From NCBI GenBank assembly GCA_016841005.1, contig JAEORG010000232.1:1-46412 (forward strand): 46,412 nucleotides of DNA. The letters are read 5' to 3'. Source of the stretch: Candidatus Thorarchaeota archaeon. GTDB taxonomy: Archaea > Asgardarchaeota > Thorarchaeia > Thorarchaeales > Thorarchaeaceae. A program made the translations under genes and the position numbers. Of the stretch, positions 8,172 to 16,832 are shown one piece after another (the stretch's first letter is position 1; each line of letters starts with the position of its first letter). The notes beneath the pieces were generated by a model. It saw nothing but the letters and a program-made list of their open reading frames with translations. It had not been told where the DNA came from and did not search any database.

Positions 8172-8963
8172 CTATTTCTGAAATATGAACATCTCATATC
8201 CAATGTTACCTTCGTCTATCTGTTGCTTGACTTTTGTAATGATACTAATAGCCTCATCCAGAGTAGATTCATTGAATTCACGGTTCCCAAGTTTCTTGAT
8301 AAGGTGAGCACGTGATTCAGATTTCTCAACCATGTCGAGGAGAAGTTCAGTATATTCAGAGGAATCAAGTAGGTCAAAATTGTGGTTGGTAAAGAGATCA
8401 ATATAACCGGAGTGTGATAACGCATCTGCAATGCATGCTACTTTCCCAAAGAGACCTCTAAGTTCCTCTGTCAGTTTATCATAATCCTGAACTACTACAT
8501 CATTAATTCCAACAACTCCATCTTCCTCTAGAACTCGATATATCTCTGACACAGATTGGTCTTTGTCAGTGAATGTACATAGTGCACACTCACTGTAAGC
8601 AGCAGTGAACGTGGATGTGTCGTATGGGATTTCTGTTGCATACCCAATCCGAAAATCTGTTAGTGCGCCTACACCTATGTCAACGGATTTCTCCTTAGCT
8701 TTCTGAATCATCTCAGCTCCAGCATCAATACCAGCTACCCGGCACGAAAACACTTTTGCGAGATATGTTGCGGTACTTCCGTTGCCACATGCAATATCCA
8801 AAACACGAGAATCATGAGTAATTCCCATCCTCTCTGCCATCAGTCTGCTTAAAGCAAGTCCTCCGGGATGGAATATACCATCCAATAGTTCAACGACAAG
8901 AGGGTGACTGTAAATGTCCGCACAGCATTTTGCGAACTCCTTATCCTCGTTCAGTGTTCTCAC
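8172..8963 (-). CDS. Class I SAM methyltransferase paired with radical SAM enzyme
   Basis: The 263-residue protein has motif I RVLDIACGNGSTATYLAKVF, motif II AGIDAGAEMI, and FTAAYSECALCTF plus VLEEDGVVGINDVV, giving a full SAM-binding core. The region resembles UbiE/arsenite-methyltransferase-like enzymes; the Cys pair in SECALC is notable, but the arsenite site is not evident. It starts at a GTG (8963) preceded by GAGAGGTGA-like sequence inside the upstream radical SAM gene, overlapping it by 23 bases, so both are made from one transcript. The acceptor may be a product of that enzyme. Confidence 0.82.
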   Translation of the reverse strand: MRTLNEDKEFAKCCADIYSHPLVVELLDGIFHPGGLALSRLMAERMGITHDSRVLDIACGNGSTATYLAKVFSCRVAGIDAGAEMIQKAKEKSVDIGVGALTDFRIGYATEIPYDTSTFTAAYSECALCTFTDKDQSVSEIYRVLEEDGVVGINDVVVQDYDKLTEELRGLFGKVACIADALSHSGYIDLFTNHNFDLLDSSEYTELLLDMVEKSESRAHLIKKLGNREFNESTLDEAISIITKVKQQIDEGNIGYEMFIFQK

Positions 8964-10266
8964 CTCTCACATAGCGATCAAAAAGATTGAGATTGCAGAA
9001 TGGAATCATGCGACCATCTGGCTGTATCACATGAATGCAACACTTCTGAGCCCTCTCCAATTGGTAGGTATTGTGGTCCATGAATGCATGAACAGCCACG
9101 GTCTTCACTGATTTTCCAAGGAACTCAGGAACACTCAACCCACATGCCTCACAGAAAGATACCAGATTCTTGTCCGTTCCAGGAACTGCACTGGTTGAGA
9201 ATAACGATTCGAATGCTGAATCCAGAATTGTGCTCTTACTTACGAGTGTTCTATCCTTGGCATAGTCTATGTAATCATCAACTTCTACTATTTCTGTCAT
9301 TGGTATGATGGTTTCATCATCAACTATCATGTAGCTAATAGCTGTACAATGTGGATGCGGACAAGGTATAGGTCGAAAATGTTCAACCTTCAGAGTCCCG
9401 AGAGTTTGTTGTTCTATATGGGTAAGGATTTCGTGTACAGAGAGAGAACTGATACCCTCTGGTTCAACTCGTCCGGTAAATGAGAGTGGCTGGAAATTTA
9501 TTCCAAAGATGTGGTTCTTTGATAGGGCGTAGTTAGTCAGTTCACCAATTTCGTCATCGTTAACTCCCTTAACGACAGTTGGCACTAGAACTGTTGTTAG
9601 GTCATACTTCGCGCAATTTTCGATTATCTGTTCTTTCTTCTCGACCAAATCAACTCCGCGAAGAATCTTGGATGTTTCAGGTTTGAATGTGTCAAACTGT
9701 AGATAGATAACCGCTTCAGCATCGGCTATCTCTTTCGAGAAGGTTTCATCTAGTAGTTTCAGTCCATTTGTTGATAGGACTACATCTTCAATTCCCAGAC
9801 CTTTAGCGTATTTGATGATCTCTATTATCTCAGGATGTAGTGTCGGTTCGCCACCACTCAATTGTAGAATCTCAGGATTTGTTTCATACGATACAAAGGA
9901 ATTGATCATATCCACAACTTGATCAAATGGAACATGGTCACCATAAGGTGCAGACGCGAAGCAAATGGGGCATCTAAGATTGCATTGCCCGGTTATCTCA
10001 GCTATTGCGATGCAAGAGTGCTGTTTATGATTTGGGCAGAGTCCACAGTCGTTAGGGCATCCATCTTTAACTTCTGATGACCAGCGAAATGGTTTACTTC
10101 CTGGTCGATTATACTTCATGGACCACATCCAGTGCTCAGCGTTATCTGCGATGTGGGTCTTGGTAATTCCATGTTCAGGACACTCCCGTTCTAGATAGAT
10201 CTCATCTGAATTTGTAATTTCACGTGCATCAACAAGTTTTCCACATGTTGGACACAAAGCCTTCAA
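8941..10266 (-). CDS. Tes/MJ0619-family radical SAM enzyme
   Basis: The 441-residue protein has an N-terminal CPTCG...CPEHG zinc/rubredoxin-like motif and CPNDCGLCPNHKQHSC (about residue 70-85). The radical SAM motif follows as CNLRCPICFA (CX3CX2C, about residue 95), then QLSGGEPTLHPEI. Late Cys blocks are CPHPHCT, CEACG and CCIHVIQPDGRMIPFCNLN. This layout is that of the MJ0619 group, which includes tetraether lipid synthase (Tes), joining archaeol chains into GDGT; relatives methylate or couple unactivated carbons. It is shorter than MJ0619 (about 500 residues), so it may be a paralogue with another substrate. It is co-transcribed with the overlapping methyltransferase gene. Confidence 0.78.
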   Translation of the reverse strand: MKALCPTCGKLVDAREITNSDEIYLERECPEHGITKTHIADNAEHWMWSMKYNRPGSKPFRWSSEVKDGCPNDCGLCPNHKQHSCIAIAEITGQCNLRCPICFASAPYGDHVPFDQVVDMINSFVSYETNPEILQLSGGEPTLHPEIIEIIKYAKGLGIEDVVLSTNGLKLLDETFSKEIADAEAVIYLQFDTFKPETSKILRGVDLVEKKEQIIENCAKYDLTTVLVPTVVKGVNDDEIGELTNYALSKNHIFGINFQPLSFTGRVEPEGISSLSVHEILTHIEQQTLGTLKVEHFRPIPCPHPHCTAISYMIVDDETIIPMTEIVEVDDYIDYAKDRTLVSKSTILDSAFESLFSTSAVPGTDKNLVSFCEACGLSVPEFLGKSVKTVAVHAFMDHNTYQLERAQKCCIHVIQPDGRMIPFCNLNLFDRYVRGENTERG

Positions 10267-10434
10267 TGCTGCACGCTCCAGATTAGTCTAGGAATTTCAA
10301 GCAAGATTAGTGTAATATTGCTGAAACCACTCAGTAAGTATTTCAAATTAAGAGTATTCGTTTTCCAGTATTAACATTGCAATGAACCAATGGTATATTA
10401 TGAGTTACCATAGCGACACAGCTTCGTGAAAGAC

Positions 10435-10899
10435 ATGACTTCCGAAGTATCCCTTCAAGATAAAACAACCACAAAACAAGAGATAGTCCGGTTAATCTCT
10501 AGTAATATTAGTGCAATTCCTCTGATTGCAGAGCACATCAATGTCAGTGAGGAAGTTGTTTCTTCTGTGATTCTTGAGCTCGTTGAAGAGGGAAAACTCA
10601 AGGGGACTTTCAGTGAAGATGGTTTGCGATTTTTCAGGTCAGACGTTAAGATGCCAACAATCTCGAATGAACCTATTGAGGAAGAGCAAAAGGACAATCC
10701 TATGTTCATTGTTCCAAAGGCTATAGTAACCATGGGAATTGCAATGTTCATTGCAGGTCAGGTTTTTACGAGAGTCCTTGCTCAAGGAACGCCATTACAA
10801 GAAACATCTGCGGGATTAGTCTTACTAGGTCTGATTGCCATTTTCGGAGGTCTGTTCTCATTCACGAAATTTGAAGAGAGAAGTAATAACCCCAAGTGA
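10435..10899 (+). CDS. Winged-helix protein with two membrane helices
   Basis: The protein (154 residues from the ATG at 10435; a GTG at 10426 is an alternative) has an N-terminal winged-helix domain (TTKQEIVRLISSN, then VSSVILELVEEGKLKGTF and GLRFFR). A charged linker follows, and two transmembrane helices (about residues 88-108 and 122-142). This resembles membrane-anchored winged-helix proteins common in archaea. The wing LVEEGKLKG...GLRFF also recalls the PCI-like domain of UFM1-pathway proteins, but that link is too weak to name. DNA binding, protein binding or neither is possible. Confidence 0.6.
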   Translation: MTSEVSLQDKTTTKQEIVRLISSNISAIPLIAEHINVSEEVVSSVILELVEEGKLKGTFSEDGLRFFRSDVKMPTISNEPIEEEQKDNPMFIVPKAIVTMGIAMFIAGQVFTRVLAQGTPLQETSAGLVLLGLIAIFGGLFSFTKFEERSNNPK

Positions 10900-10902
10900 A
10901 AT

Positions 10903-11868
10903 TTAATTTGTGTCATTAATGAACTTCAAGATTACCTGAACGAGTTCTTCGCTCTTGTCTTCCTGAAGAAAGTGACCTCCCTCTTTGATAGTTACATGGT
11001 CCTGTCCCTTTGTTCCGGGAATCTTCTTTAAGAAGTAGGCATCTTGACCTCTCGTAATTGGATCCTTGTCACTAAATGCAGTTAGAAAGGGTTTCTCCCA
11101 TTTTGAGAGAACAGTATCCCAGACCCTCTGGTTCTGGACAAGATTTGATGGAACTAGGTATGGAAAGATACGTGCTCCAGCTTTGAAAGATTCATCTGAG
11201 AAAGGCGCATCATATGCTGCGATTTCTTCTGGTGATAATGTAGATACTGTTGCAGATTGTATAATACCACCAATATCCATACTTTCGGTTTTACGAGAAT
11301 GGACGACCCATCGAAGAAATGCATCTTTCTTCCGAAGTTCTTCTGGGGTAATTCTAGATGCTCGCCATACTGAGAGTTTGAATGTTGTATAGCCTATTCT
11401 AGCCTTCATTCCCCTTGCTGCAGGAAGGGATGTATTGGCTGCAATAACTCGCGCAAATCGATCTGGTTCTGCTCCTACAACACGCAGACCGATGAGTCCA
11501 CCCCAATCTTGACAGAAGAGAGTGACATCTTCTAGTTCCAGATCTCTAACAACCTTGAGCATCGAATCGACATGCATTTGATAGCTATAATCCTTTGTTC
11601 TAGCATATTTGTCAGACTTACCAAATCCGATTAGGTCAGGTGCAATAGTTCGATATCCTGCATCTACAAGTGGAGGAATCATCTTTCTATAGAGAAAGCT
11701 CCACGAAGGCTCACCATGCATGAGTAGAATAGTCGGATTCTCTTTTGCACCTTCATCTACATAATGAATCCGAAGGCCTCTAAAATCGATATAATTAGGA
11801 GAGAAGTCATAATCAGGCAGGTTCTCAAATCTCTCCTCTGGAGTTCGCAGAATTTTTGATTTTGCCAT
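10903..11868 (-). CDS. Haloalkane dehalogenase-like alpha/beta hydrolase
   Basis: The 321-residue protein follows the haloalkane dehalogenase subfamily I closely: oxyanion region MHGEPSWSFLYRKMIP, APDLIGFGKSDK, and nucleophile elbow CQDWGGLIGLR, with Asp as nucleophile and the following Trp as a halide-binding residue. The likely catalytic acid lies in FSDKDPITRGQD and the catalytic His in GGHFLQED. The family hydrolyses carbon-halogen bonds, though close relatives are epoxide or ester hydrolases. It follows the CoA-transferase gene on the same strand after about 50 bases. Its natural substrate is unknown. Confidence 0.85.
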   Translation of the reverse strand: MAKSKILRTPEERFENLPDYDFSPNYIDFRGLRIHYVDEGAKENPTILLMHGEPSWSFLYRKMIPPLVDAGYRTIAPDLIGFGKSDKYARTKDYSYQMHVDSMLKVVRDLELEDVTLFCQDWGGLIGLRVVGAEPDRFARVIAANTSLPAARGMKARIGYTTFKLSVWRASRITPEELRKKDAFLRWVVHSRKTESMDIGGIIQSATVSTLSPEEIAAYDAPFSDESFKAGARIFPYLVPSNLVQNQRVWDTVLSKWEKPFLTAFSDKDPITRGQDAYFLKKIPGTKGQDHVTIKEGGHFLQEDKSEELVQVILKFINDTN

Positions 11869-11918
11869 GTCACTCAGTATTATTATTCGATATGATGAGT
11901 GTTTGCATCTCTGGAATA

Positions 11919-13802
11919 TTAGAGTTTTAGAGTGAATGTGTACTGGTCATCTTCTATACTCAGCTTGCTCTCAATGAGATTTCCAGTTCTGTGGATGAAG
12001 TCAATCATTGGAACATTTTTTGGATGTACATATGCAATGAATGCACTGACGCCTTTACTCTTGGCGATTCGCATCATCTGTGTTAATAGGAACGTTCCTA
12101 TACCTCTATTCTGGTACTCATCCTGAACGAGTAAGGCAAACTCAGCTTGGTTTGTCCTTGGATCTTTTAGATACCTACCAGCAGCAACAATCCTCTCGCA
12201 TTCTGGCTCCTCTCCATTTTCAGGGAGCACCCCGACCAATGAAATATCAGAATCTTGATCCACATAGTAGAATTCTTGTAATGTCTGACGCCGCAGGGAC
12301 TTGAGTGGTGTGAGGAACCTAAAGAAGATGGATTCTTCACTAAGGCTGTAGAATAGGTGTTTGATTCTATCCGCATCATCAGGACGAATAAGTCGTACAC
12401 GAACACAGATTGGTCCTTCAGGACCCTCGAACTCTCTCTCTGCTTCGTACTCGATTGGGAAATACGTACCACGTGCAAGGAAAGGCACTTGATCTTCGAA
12501 GACATAACGCATTTTCTTGGCAGCTTCGAGTAAATCATTCCTAAAGTCTGGATGTGCAATTGAAATTAGGGATAGAACTCGTTCGCGGATCGTTCTACCA
12601 CGAAGAGTAGCATAACCATATTCGGTGATTATTGTATCCACATCACCACGGGTTGTTACAACTCCTGCTCCTTCACTGAGACGAGGAACAATCTTCGAAA
12701 CAGAGCCATTCAGAGCTGTCGATTTCATACAGATGATAGCTTTACCACCGACAGATTGCCATGCACCTCGAATGAAATCAACCTGCCCACCAATACCACT
12801 GTAGAACTTGTGTCCTATCGAATCAGCACATACCTGCCCAGTGAGGTCTACCTCTAGTGCTGTATTGATTGCAACCATCTTCCGGTTCTGGCTAATTACT
12901 GCGGGATTGTTTACATATGAGGTCTCTCGGAATTGAAAGGTGGGGTTATTGTTCACATAATCATAGAGAGCAGAACATCCCATTGCAAAGCTAGCTGTGA
13001 CCTTCCCCTCATTGATGCCCTTCTTCTTATTCGTCACAACTCCTTCTTCAAGCAAGTCAATGATACTATTACTGAACATCTCTGTGTGAATTCCTAGGTC
13101 CTTCAATTCGGCTTTGATCAAATTATCAGATATTGCACGCGCTAGAGTCCCAATTCCTATCTCCAACGTTGACTCATTCTCGACAAGTCGTGCAGCGTAT
13201 TTTCCTATCAATGCAGTACGCTCACTGACCTCTGGCTCTTCGAATTCAACAAGAGGCTCGGTATGTGGAACAAGATAATCAATATCTCGTACATGAAGGT
13301 AGGATTCTCCATGTGTGACAGGCATTCTTTCATTTACCTGAGCGATTACCAAATCGGCGGATTCAGCTCCGGTCTTAGTTATGTCGACTGAGATACCCAA
13401 TGAACAATATCCATATTCATCTGGTGGACTTACCTGTATCAGAGCAACGTCAAGGGGAATCCTTCTTGATGTGAAAAAATATGGGATATCTGAGAGCGGT
13501 GCAGGAGTATAATCTGCCCTTCCTTCTGATACAGCATCACGAATGTTGTCTGAAACAAAGAAGGTGTTATGCCTAAACTGGGACTGGAATTTTGAATCAG
13601 CAGAAGGAGTATTTCCAAGAGTTAGTAGGTGCACTATCTCGTTATCCGCCATTCTATTTGCATTGGCTGCTAATTCCCTAGCCAGATGATGAGGAATACC
13701 ACAGCCCGTTCCTAATAGAATACGGCTACCTCGCTTTATTTGTTTGATCGCACGAGTTGCGTCGACTATCTTATCCTTGTAACGCTCAGTCCAGTCGTTC
13801 GT
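11919..13802 (-). CDS. CoA-transferase/GNAT acetyltransferase fusion
   Basis: The N-terminal 430 or so residues belong to the acetyl-CoA hydrolase/4-hydroxybutyrate CoA-transferase family (SPPDEYGYCSLGIS, IGIGTLARAISDNL, GIGGQVDFIRGAWQSVGGKA, DVDTIITEYGYATLRGRT). The last 150 residues are a GNAT domain (ICVRVRLIRPDDADRIKHLF, and acetyl-CoA loop QNRGIGTFLL). The fusion suggests acyl-CoA-dependent protein acetylation or control of the CoA-transferase; similar fusions are annotated in some bacteria. The first ATG is at 13652, but the 50 codons before it read as the family N-terminus (DWTERYKDKIVDATRAI, then GSRILLGTGCGIPHHLA). No ATG, GTG or TTG occurs in that stretch. GGCGGTGA lies six bases before an ACG at 13802, so either a rare start or a frameshift is involved. 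Confidence 0.8.
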   Translation of the reverse strand, partial: TNDWTERYKDKIVDATRAIKQIKRGSRILLGTGCGIPHHLARELAANANRMADNEIVHLLTLGNTPSADSKFQSQFRHNTFFVSDNIRDAVSEGRADYTPAPLSDIPYFFTSRRIPLDVALIQVSPPDEYGYCSLGISVDITKTGAESADLVIAQVNERMPVTHGESYLHVRDIDYLVPHTEPLVEFEEPEVSERTALIGKYAARLVENESTLEIGIGTLARAISDNLIKAELKDLGIHTEMFSNSIIDLLEEGVVTNKKKGINEGKVTASFAMGCSALYDYVNNNPTFQFRETSYVNNPAVISQNRKMVAINTALEVDLTGQVCADSIGHKFYSGIGGQVDFIRGAWQSVGGKAIICMKSTALNGSVSKIVPRLSEGAGVVTTRGDVDTIITEYGYATLRGRTIRERVLSLISIAHPDFRNDLLEAAKKMRYVFEDQVPFLARGTYFPIEYEAEREFEGPEGPICVRVRLIRPDDADRIKHLFYSLSEESIFFRFLTPLKSLRRQTLQEFYYVDQDSDISLVGVLPENGEEPECERIVAAGRYLKDPRTNQAEFALLVQDEYQNRGIGTFLLTQMMRIAKSKGVSAFIAYVHPKNVPMIDFIHRTGNLIESKLSIEDDQYTFTLKL

Positions 13803-13964
13803 AACTCTTCACCGCCGACTAAGATGAAAAGGAAGCTTCCTATGGACCATATAGAGGTTTCGAACTTGTTCAGAAGTATAATCGATTGATTTCGTAATAC
13901 GACAGAATCTTTTACATTACGTATGAAATGGAACAGATTTAGTTCAACTATGAAGGGAGAGAAA

Positions 13965-14768
13965 TCATTGCCCTAGAAGTTTGAGCATAGTCACTTCACT
14001 CAAGAGCCCTAAATCCTCAGCTATAGTTTCGACTGCTTTCAATGCGGGAGAATCTGATGAAAGTTCCCATATTGGTTGACCCATGTAGTTCAGTTTTGCA
14101 ACCTCATCATCGTTTGGTATCATACCTGCCAAGTATAGGTCATTCTCTTCTAGACCCTTTGACACAGCATCTACAAGATTTTCTGGAATTCGATTACCTA
14201 TGACTACTAGTTTCTTAAAATCAATATGAACTTCCTTTGCGAGGTCTCGAATTCGTAATGCAGCCTCGAATGCTGCGCGAGAGGAATCTATTACTACAAT
14301 GAGAATATCAACATCTCTATTCGTACGCCTGCTAAAATGCTCCAGACCAGCACTCATGTCAAGGAGTGTTATTTCATAGTTTGATGATAGTCTGTCCAAA
14401 ATTTGAGTGAGCAACCGATTAACATAGCAATAACAACCTTCGCCCTCAGTTCTACCCATTGCTAAGAAATCATAGCGTTCTCCTTCAATGAGTGACTCGA
14501 ATATATCACCCTCGAGAATGTCTTGTTTGGCTGCAGAGGCTGGAAGAGTTCCATCATCGATGCTCTTTCTCATCTGTGTTGCAATCTCACCTACTGATTG
14601 TGGCACTTCCACTCCAAGAGCTCGTGGCAAATTCATTACTGGATCCGCGTCGACTAAGAGCATTGATCGTGCTGTCTTGTCAGCAAATACTCTAGAAAGA
14701 AGAGCTGATAATGTTGTCTTCCCAACGCCGCCCTTACCGGATACTGAAAACACAAGACGCTCAAGCAT
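13965..14768 (-). CDS. CooC-like nickel-insertion ATPase (copy 1)
   Basis: The 267-residue MinD/ParA-family P-loop ATPase has the deviant Walker A motif SVSGKGGVGKTTLSALL, Walker A' LLVDADPVMNLPRALG and switch LLDMSAGLEHFSRR. The central EGCYCYVN supplies a CxC pair like the metal-binding, dimer-bridging CxC of CooC. CooC-type proteins help load nickel into carbon monoxide dehydrogenase or acetyl-CoA synthase. The ATG at 14768 places the P-loop at residue 10 as expected; longer starts add an unlike leader. It lies downstream of the CODH/ACS operon on the same strand, beyond a divergent membrane protein gene. Confidence 0.8.
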   Translation of the reverse strand: MLERLVFSVSGKGGVGKTTLSALLSRVFADKTARSMLLVDADPVMNLPRALGVEVPQSVGEIATQMRKSIDDGTLPASAAKQDILEGDIFESLIEGERYDFLAMGRTEGEGCYCYVNRLLTQILDRLSSNYEITLLDMSAGLEHFSRRTNRDVDILIVVIDSSRAAFEAALRIRDLAKEVHIDFKKLVVIGNRIPENLVDAVSKGLEENDLYLAGMIPNDDEVAKLNYMGQPIWELSSDSPALKAVETIAEDLGLLSEVTMLKLLGQ

Positions 14769-14891
14769 TCTTATCAAGTGAGAAAGCTGTTTTAGCACAT
14801 TTAGAGTCATCGATATGTCGATAAGAATTTCAGAAGAAGTCATATGTGGAAACTCATTCTGGAATATCAATCTGCAAGTGGAGGGAGAGTT

Positions 14892-15359
14892 ATGTATCAT
14901 GAACAGGCTATGAGTAACGAAAACTCACAGAATGTGAAGCTCGTTAATGTTGTACGTGTTCTCATCTATATCTATGCCATAGTGATGCAGGTCTTTTGGG
15001 ATTGGGTAGGAAATCCTTCTGGTTTCACTATAGATCCAATGATAGTTCTTGTACCATTATTCCTTGCAATCATGGATTGCACATTGATATACTGGAGTGA
15101 AAATCACCCTCGGAGATTCTGGAATATCTTGCCATTTTCTTCTATATTAGCGATTTTAGTCGCAATCAATACAATCTGGATTACATTTTCGGAAGCAAAG
15201 TGGTATGCTCCATATTTCGACCTAGTAGTATTTGGTGTAGTTGTTATCCTTGCTTCGTTATATGAGATGATACTCTGGATTCAGCGAAATCAAATGCTTC
15301 TCAAAGAGTTAGATGATTCAAATTCGAAAGAAATCAGAACATATGAAGTTCAAAAATAG
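14892..15359 (+). CDS. Four-helix membrane protein
   Basis: The 155-residue protein has four predicted transmembrane helices (about residues 18-36, 45-62, 75-95 and 105-125) and a charged C-terminal tail. GGAGGGAG at 14879-14886 places the start at the ATG at 14892. It lies between a CooC gene and the end of the CODH/ACS operon, but is on the opposite strand. No family was recognised. Confidence 0.6.
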   Translation: MYHEQAMSNENSQNVKLVNVVRVLIYIYAIVMQVFWDWVGNPSGFTIDPMIVLVPLFLAIMDCTLIYWSENHPRRFWNILPFSSILAILVAINTIWITFSEAKWYAPYFDLVVFGVVVILASLYEMILWIQRNQMLLKELDDSNSKEIRTYEVQK

Positions 15360-15371
15360 TAGAAAATGAAG

Positions 15372-15417
15372 GGTAGCTTTGAGCGCAAATAGGCTCAAAG
15401 AACTACCTGATTTTAAT
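15372..15417. terminator. Long hairpin between convergent genes
   Basis: GGTAGCTTTGAGC (15372-15384) pairs with GCTCAAAG-AA-CTACC (15393-15407) as a 13-bp stem with a two-base bulge and 8-base loop, followed by a T-rich stretch. It lies between a plus-strand membrane protein gene and the 3' end of cdhE, so it probably ends both transcripts. Confidence 0.6.
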
Positions 15418-16832
15418 TACTCTTCCTTCCACTTGGCTTCCTGCAAATATTTCGGAATACCACTCGAGTCTTGTGGGCCTACTTTCAAGGTCCAGCCTGA
15501 TGCCTCTTCGGTCTCACCACTAATTCTTGCCGCCATGCCTGGACTGATGAGAATCCTGTGATTCACCTTATCTGCAATGCCAACTTCTTCAAGGGTCTCT
15601 GCGACCTTCTCAGCAGTCAGCTTCCTACCTGCTACAGCAGATTGTACACTCATGCCTTCAGTATCAACAACTACTAGGTACGTATCAACATTACCCTGTT
15701 TGATGTCACTCTCAACAGTAAAGAATGTCAAAGCAAAGTTGGTCGTATACATCACTGGAGAGTCAGGACCTACATCACCGTACTCCTTCAGCCCTGCTTC
15801 TACTGCAACGGGTTTAACTGGATCTGTGTAAATGTTATTACGTAAGAAGGTCAGTGGCAAATTCGTCCACATCTCAAGACTATGAACAATGACCATGTCT
15901 GAGTACCTGACTATCTGAGCAGCTGCAACAAGTGTTTCGTCCCATTGAGTCAAGTAGGCAGCATCTCCTTCTTTGTGGTCAGCCCAAGCCGTTATGGGAG
16001 TTCCTAGAAGAGGATATCCGAGGGTTTCGTCATCCTTTACTGTCGAAGCCCTTCGTAGCTGAGTGAAATTGTCGATTGTTGCTCCGAGTCCTGCTTTTGT
16101 TACTGTCCCCGGATCTATGACAATATCATCAACTCCTACTGCTCGTAGAGTGTTGACCAGCGTTGCAACATCATCAAGATTACCTGGTGCATAAGCAACC
16201 AGCGGTAAGTTGTGTTTGGTGGCAATCTCACCAACCTCTGCCCAGGTGTCCATAGTTGCGGCATATAGAAGCGGATGTTTGTCAGCTATTGCTTTCGCTG
16301 CGGCAGCGAGCATCTTTGGATCCAAAGAACAAAGTACAATCGGCCAATCAGTGACACTGGCGATATGTTTCGCGGCTTTAGCAAAGGTCTGTGGATCTTT
16401 TGATACGCCTCTTAGTGCAATTCCGTCTAAACGAAGGTTCTGGCCTATATAGACGTAAGTCCAGTCTTCAATAGCTTTCACTCTCTTTGAGAGACCTTCA
16501 TTATCCATCGTATCAGGAACATCCACAAAGATGGATACTTCATTAGAATACCTAAGATCGTGTCTATAAAGAACAAGTTTTCCGCCAATCGCTGCGGCTC
16601 TGTCTCCGGTACCAACAACAACTTCTCTCACAGGAGGCCTGATTAGAACCTCAAGTTTTTCCAGTTTCTTGGCATACTTAGCCTCATTGATAAGAGGAGT
16701 ACAGGCCTTCATCTTGACGGTATGCTCTGCAAGCTTTGTCGCGAAAGCCATACAGTTAGCTTCACCACATTCCTTACAGTTTGTTCCTGGGAGAAGCGGG
16801 TAAATTTCCATAGGTCCTGGTAGTTTAGCCAT
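15417..16832 (-). CDS. cdhE: CODH/ACS corrinoid protein large subunit (gamma)
   Basis: The 471-residue protein begins MAKLPGPMEIYPLLPGTNCK with the N-terminal 4Fe-4S domain (CKECGEANCMAFATKLAE...C), followed by the TIM-barrel and corrinoid-binding C-terminal region (VESDIKQGNVDTYLVVVDTEGMSVQSA). CdhE with CdhD carries a methyl group on corrinoid from tetrahydropterin to acetyl-CoA synthase. The ATG at 16832 overlaps the stop of cdhD (TAATG), so upstream alternatives are rejected. It is the last gene of the operon. No separate methyltransferase (MtrH/AcsE) is seen in the window. Confidence 0.95.
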   Translation of the reverse strand: MAKLPGPMEIYPLLPGTNCKECGEANCMAFATKLAEHTVKMKACTPLINEAKYAKKLEKLEVLIRPPVREVVVGTGDRAAAIGGKLVLYRHDLRYSNEVSIFVDVPDTMDNEGLSKRVKAIEDWTYVYIGQNLRLDGIALRGVSKDPQTFAKAAKHIASVTDWPIVLCSLDPKMLAAAAKAIADKHPLLYAATMDTWAEVGEIATKHNLPLVAYAPGNLDDVATLVNTLRAVGVDDIVIDPGTVTKAGLGATIDNFTQLRRASTVKDDETLGYPLLGTPITAWADHKEGDAAYLTQWDETLVAAAQIVRYSDMVIVHSLEMWTNLPLTFLRNNIYTDPVKPVAVEAGLKEYGDVGPDSPVMYTTNFALTFFTVESDIKQGNVDTYLVVVDTEGMSVQSAVAGRKLTAEKVAETLEEVGIADKVNHRILISPGMAARISGETEEASGWTLKVGPQDSSGIPKYLQEAKWKEE

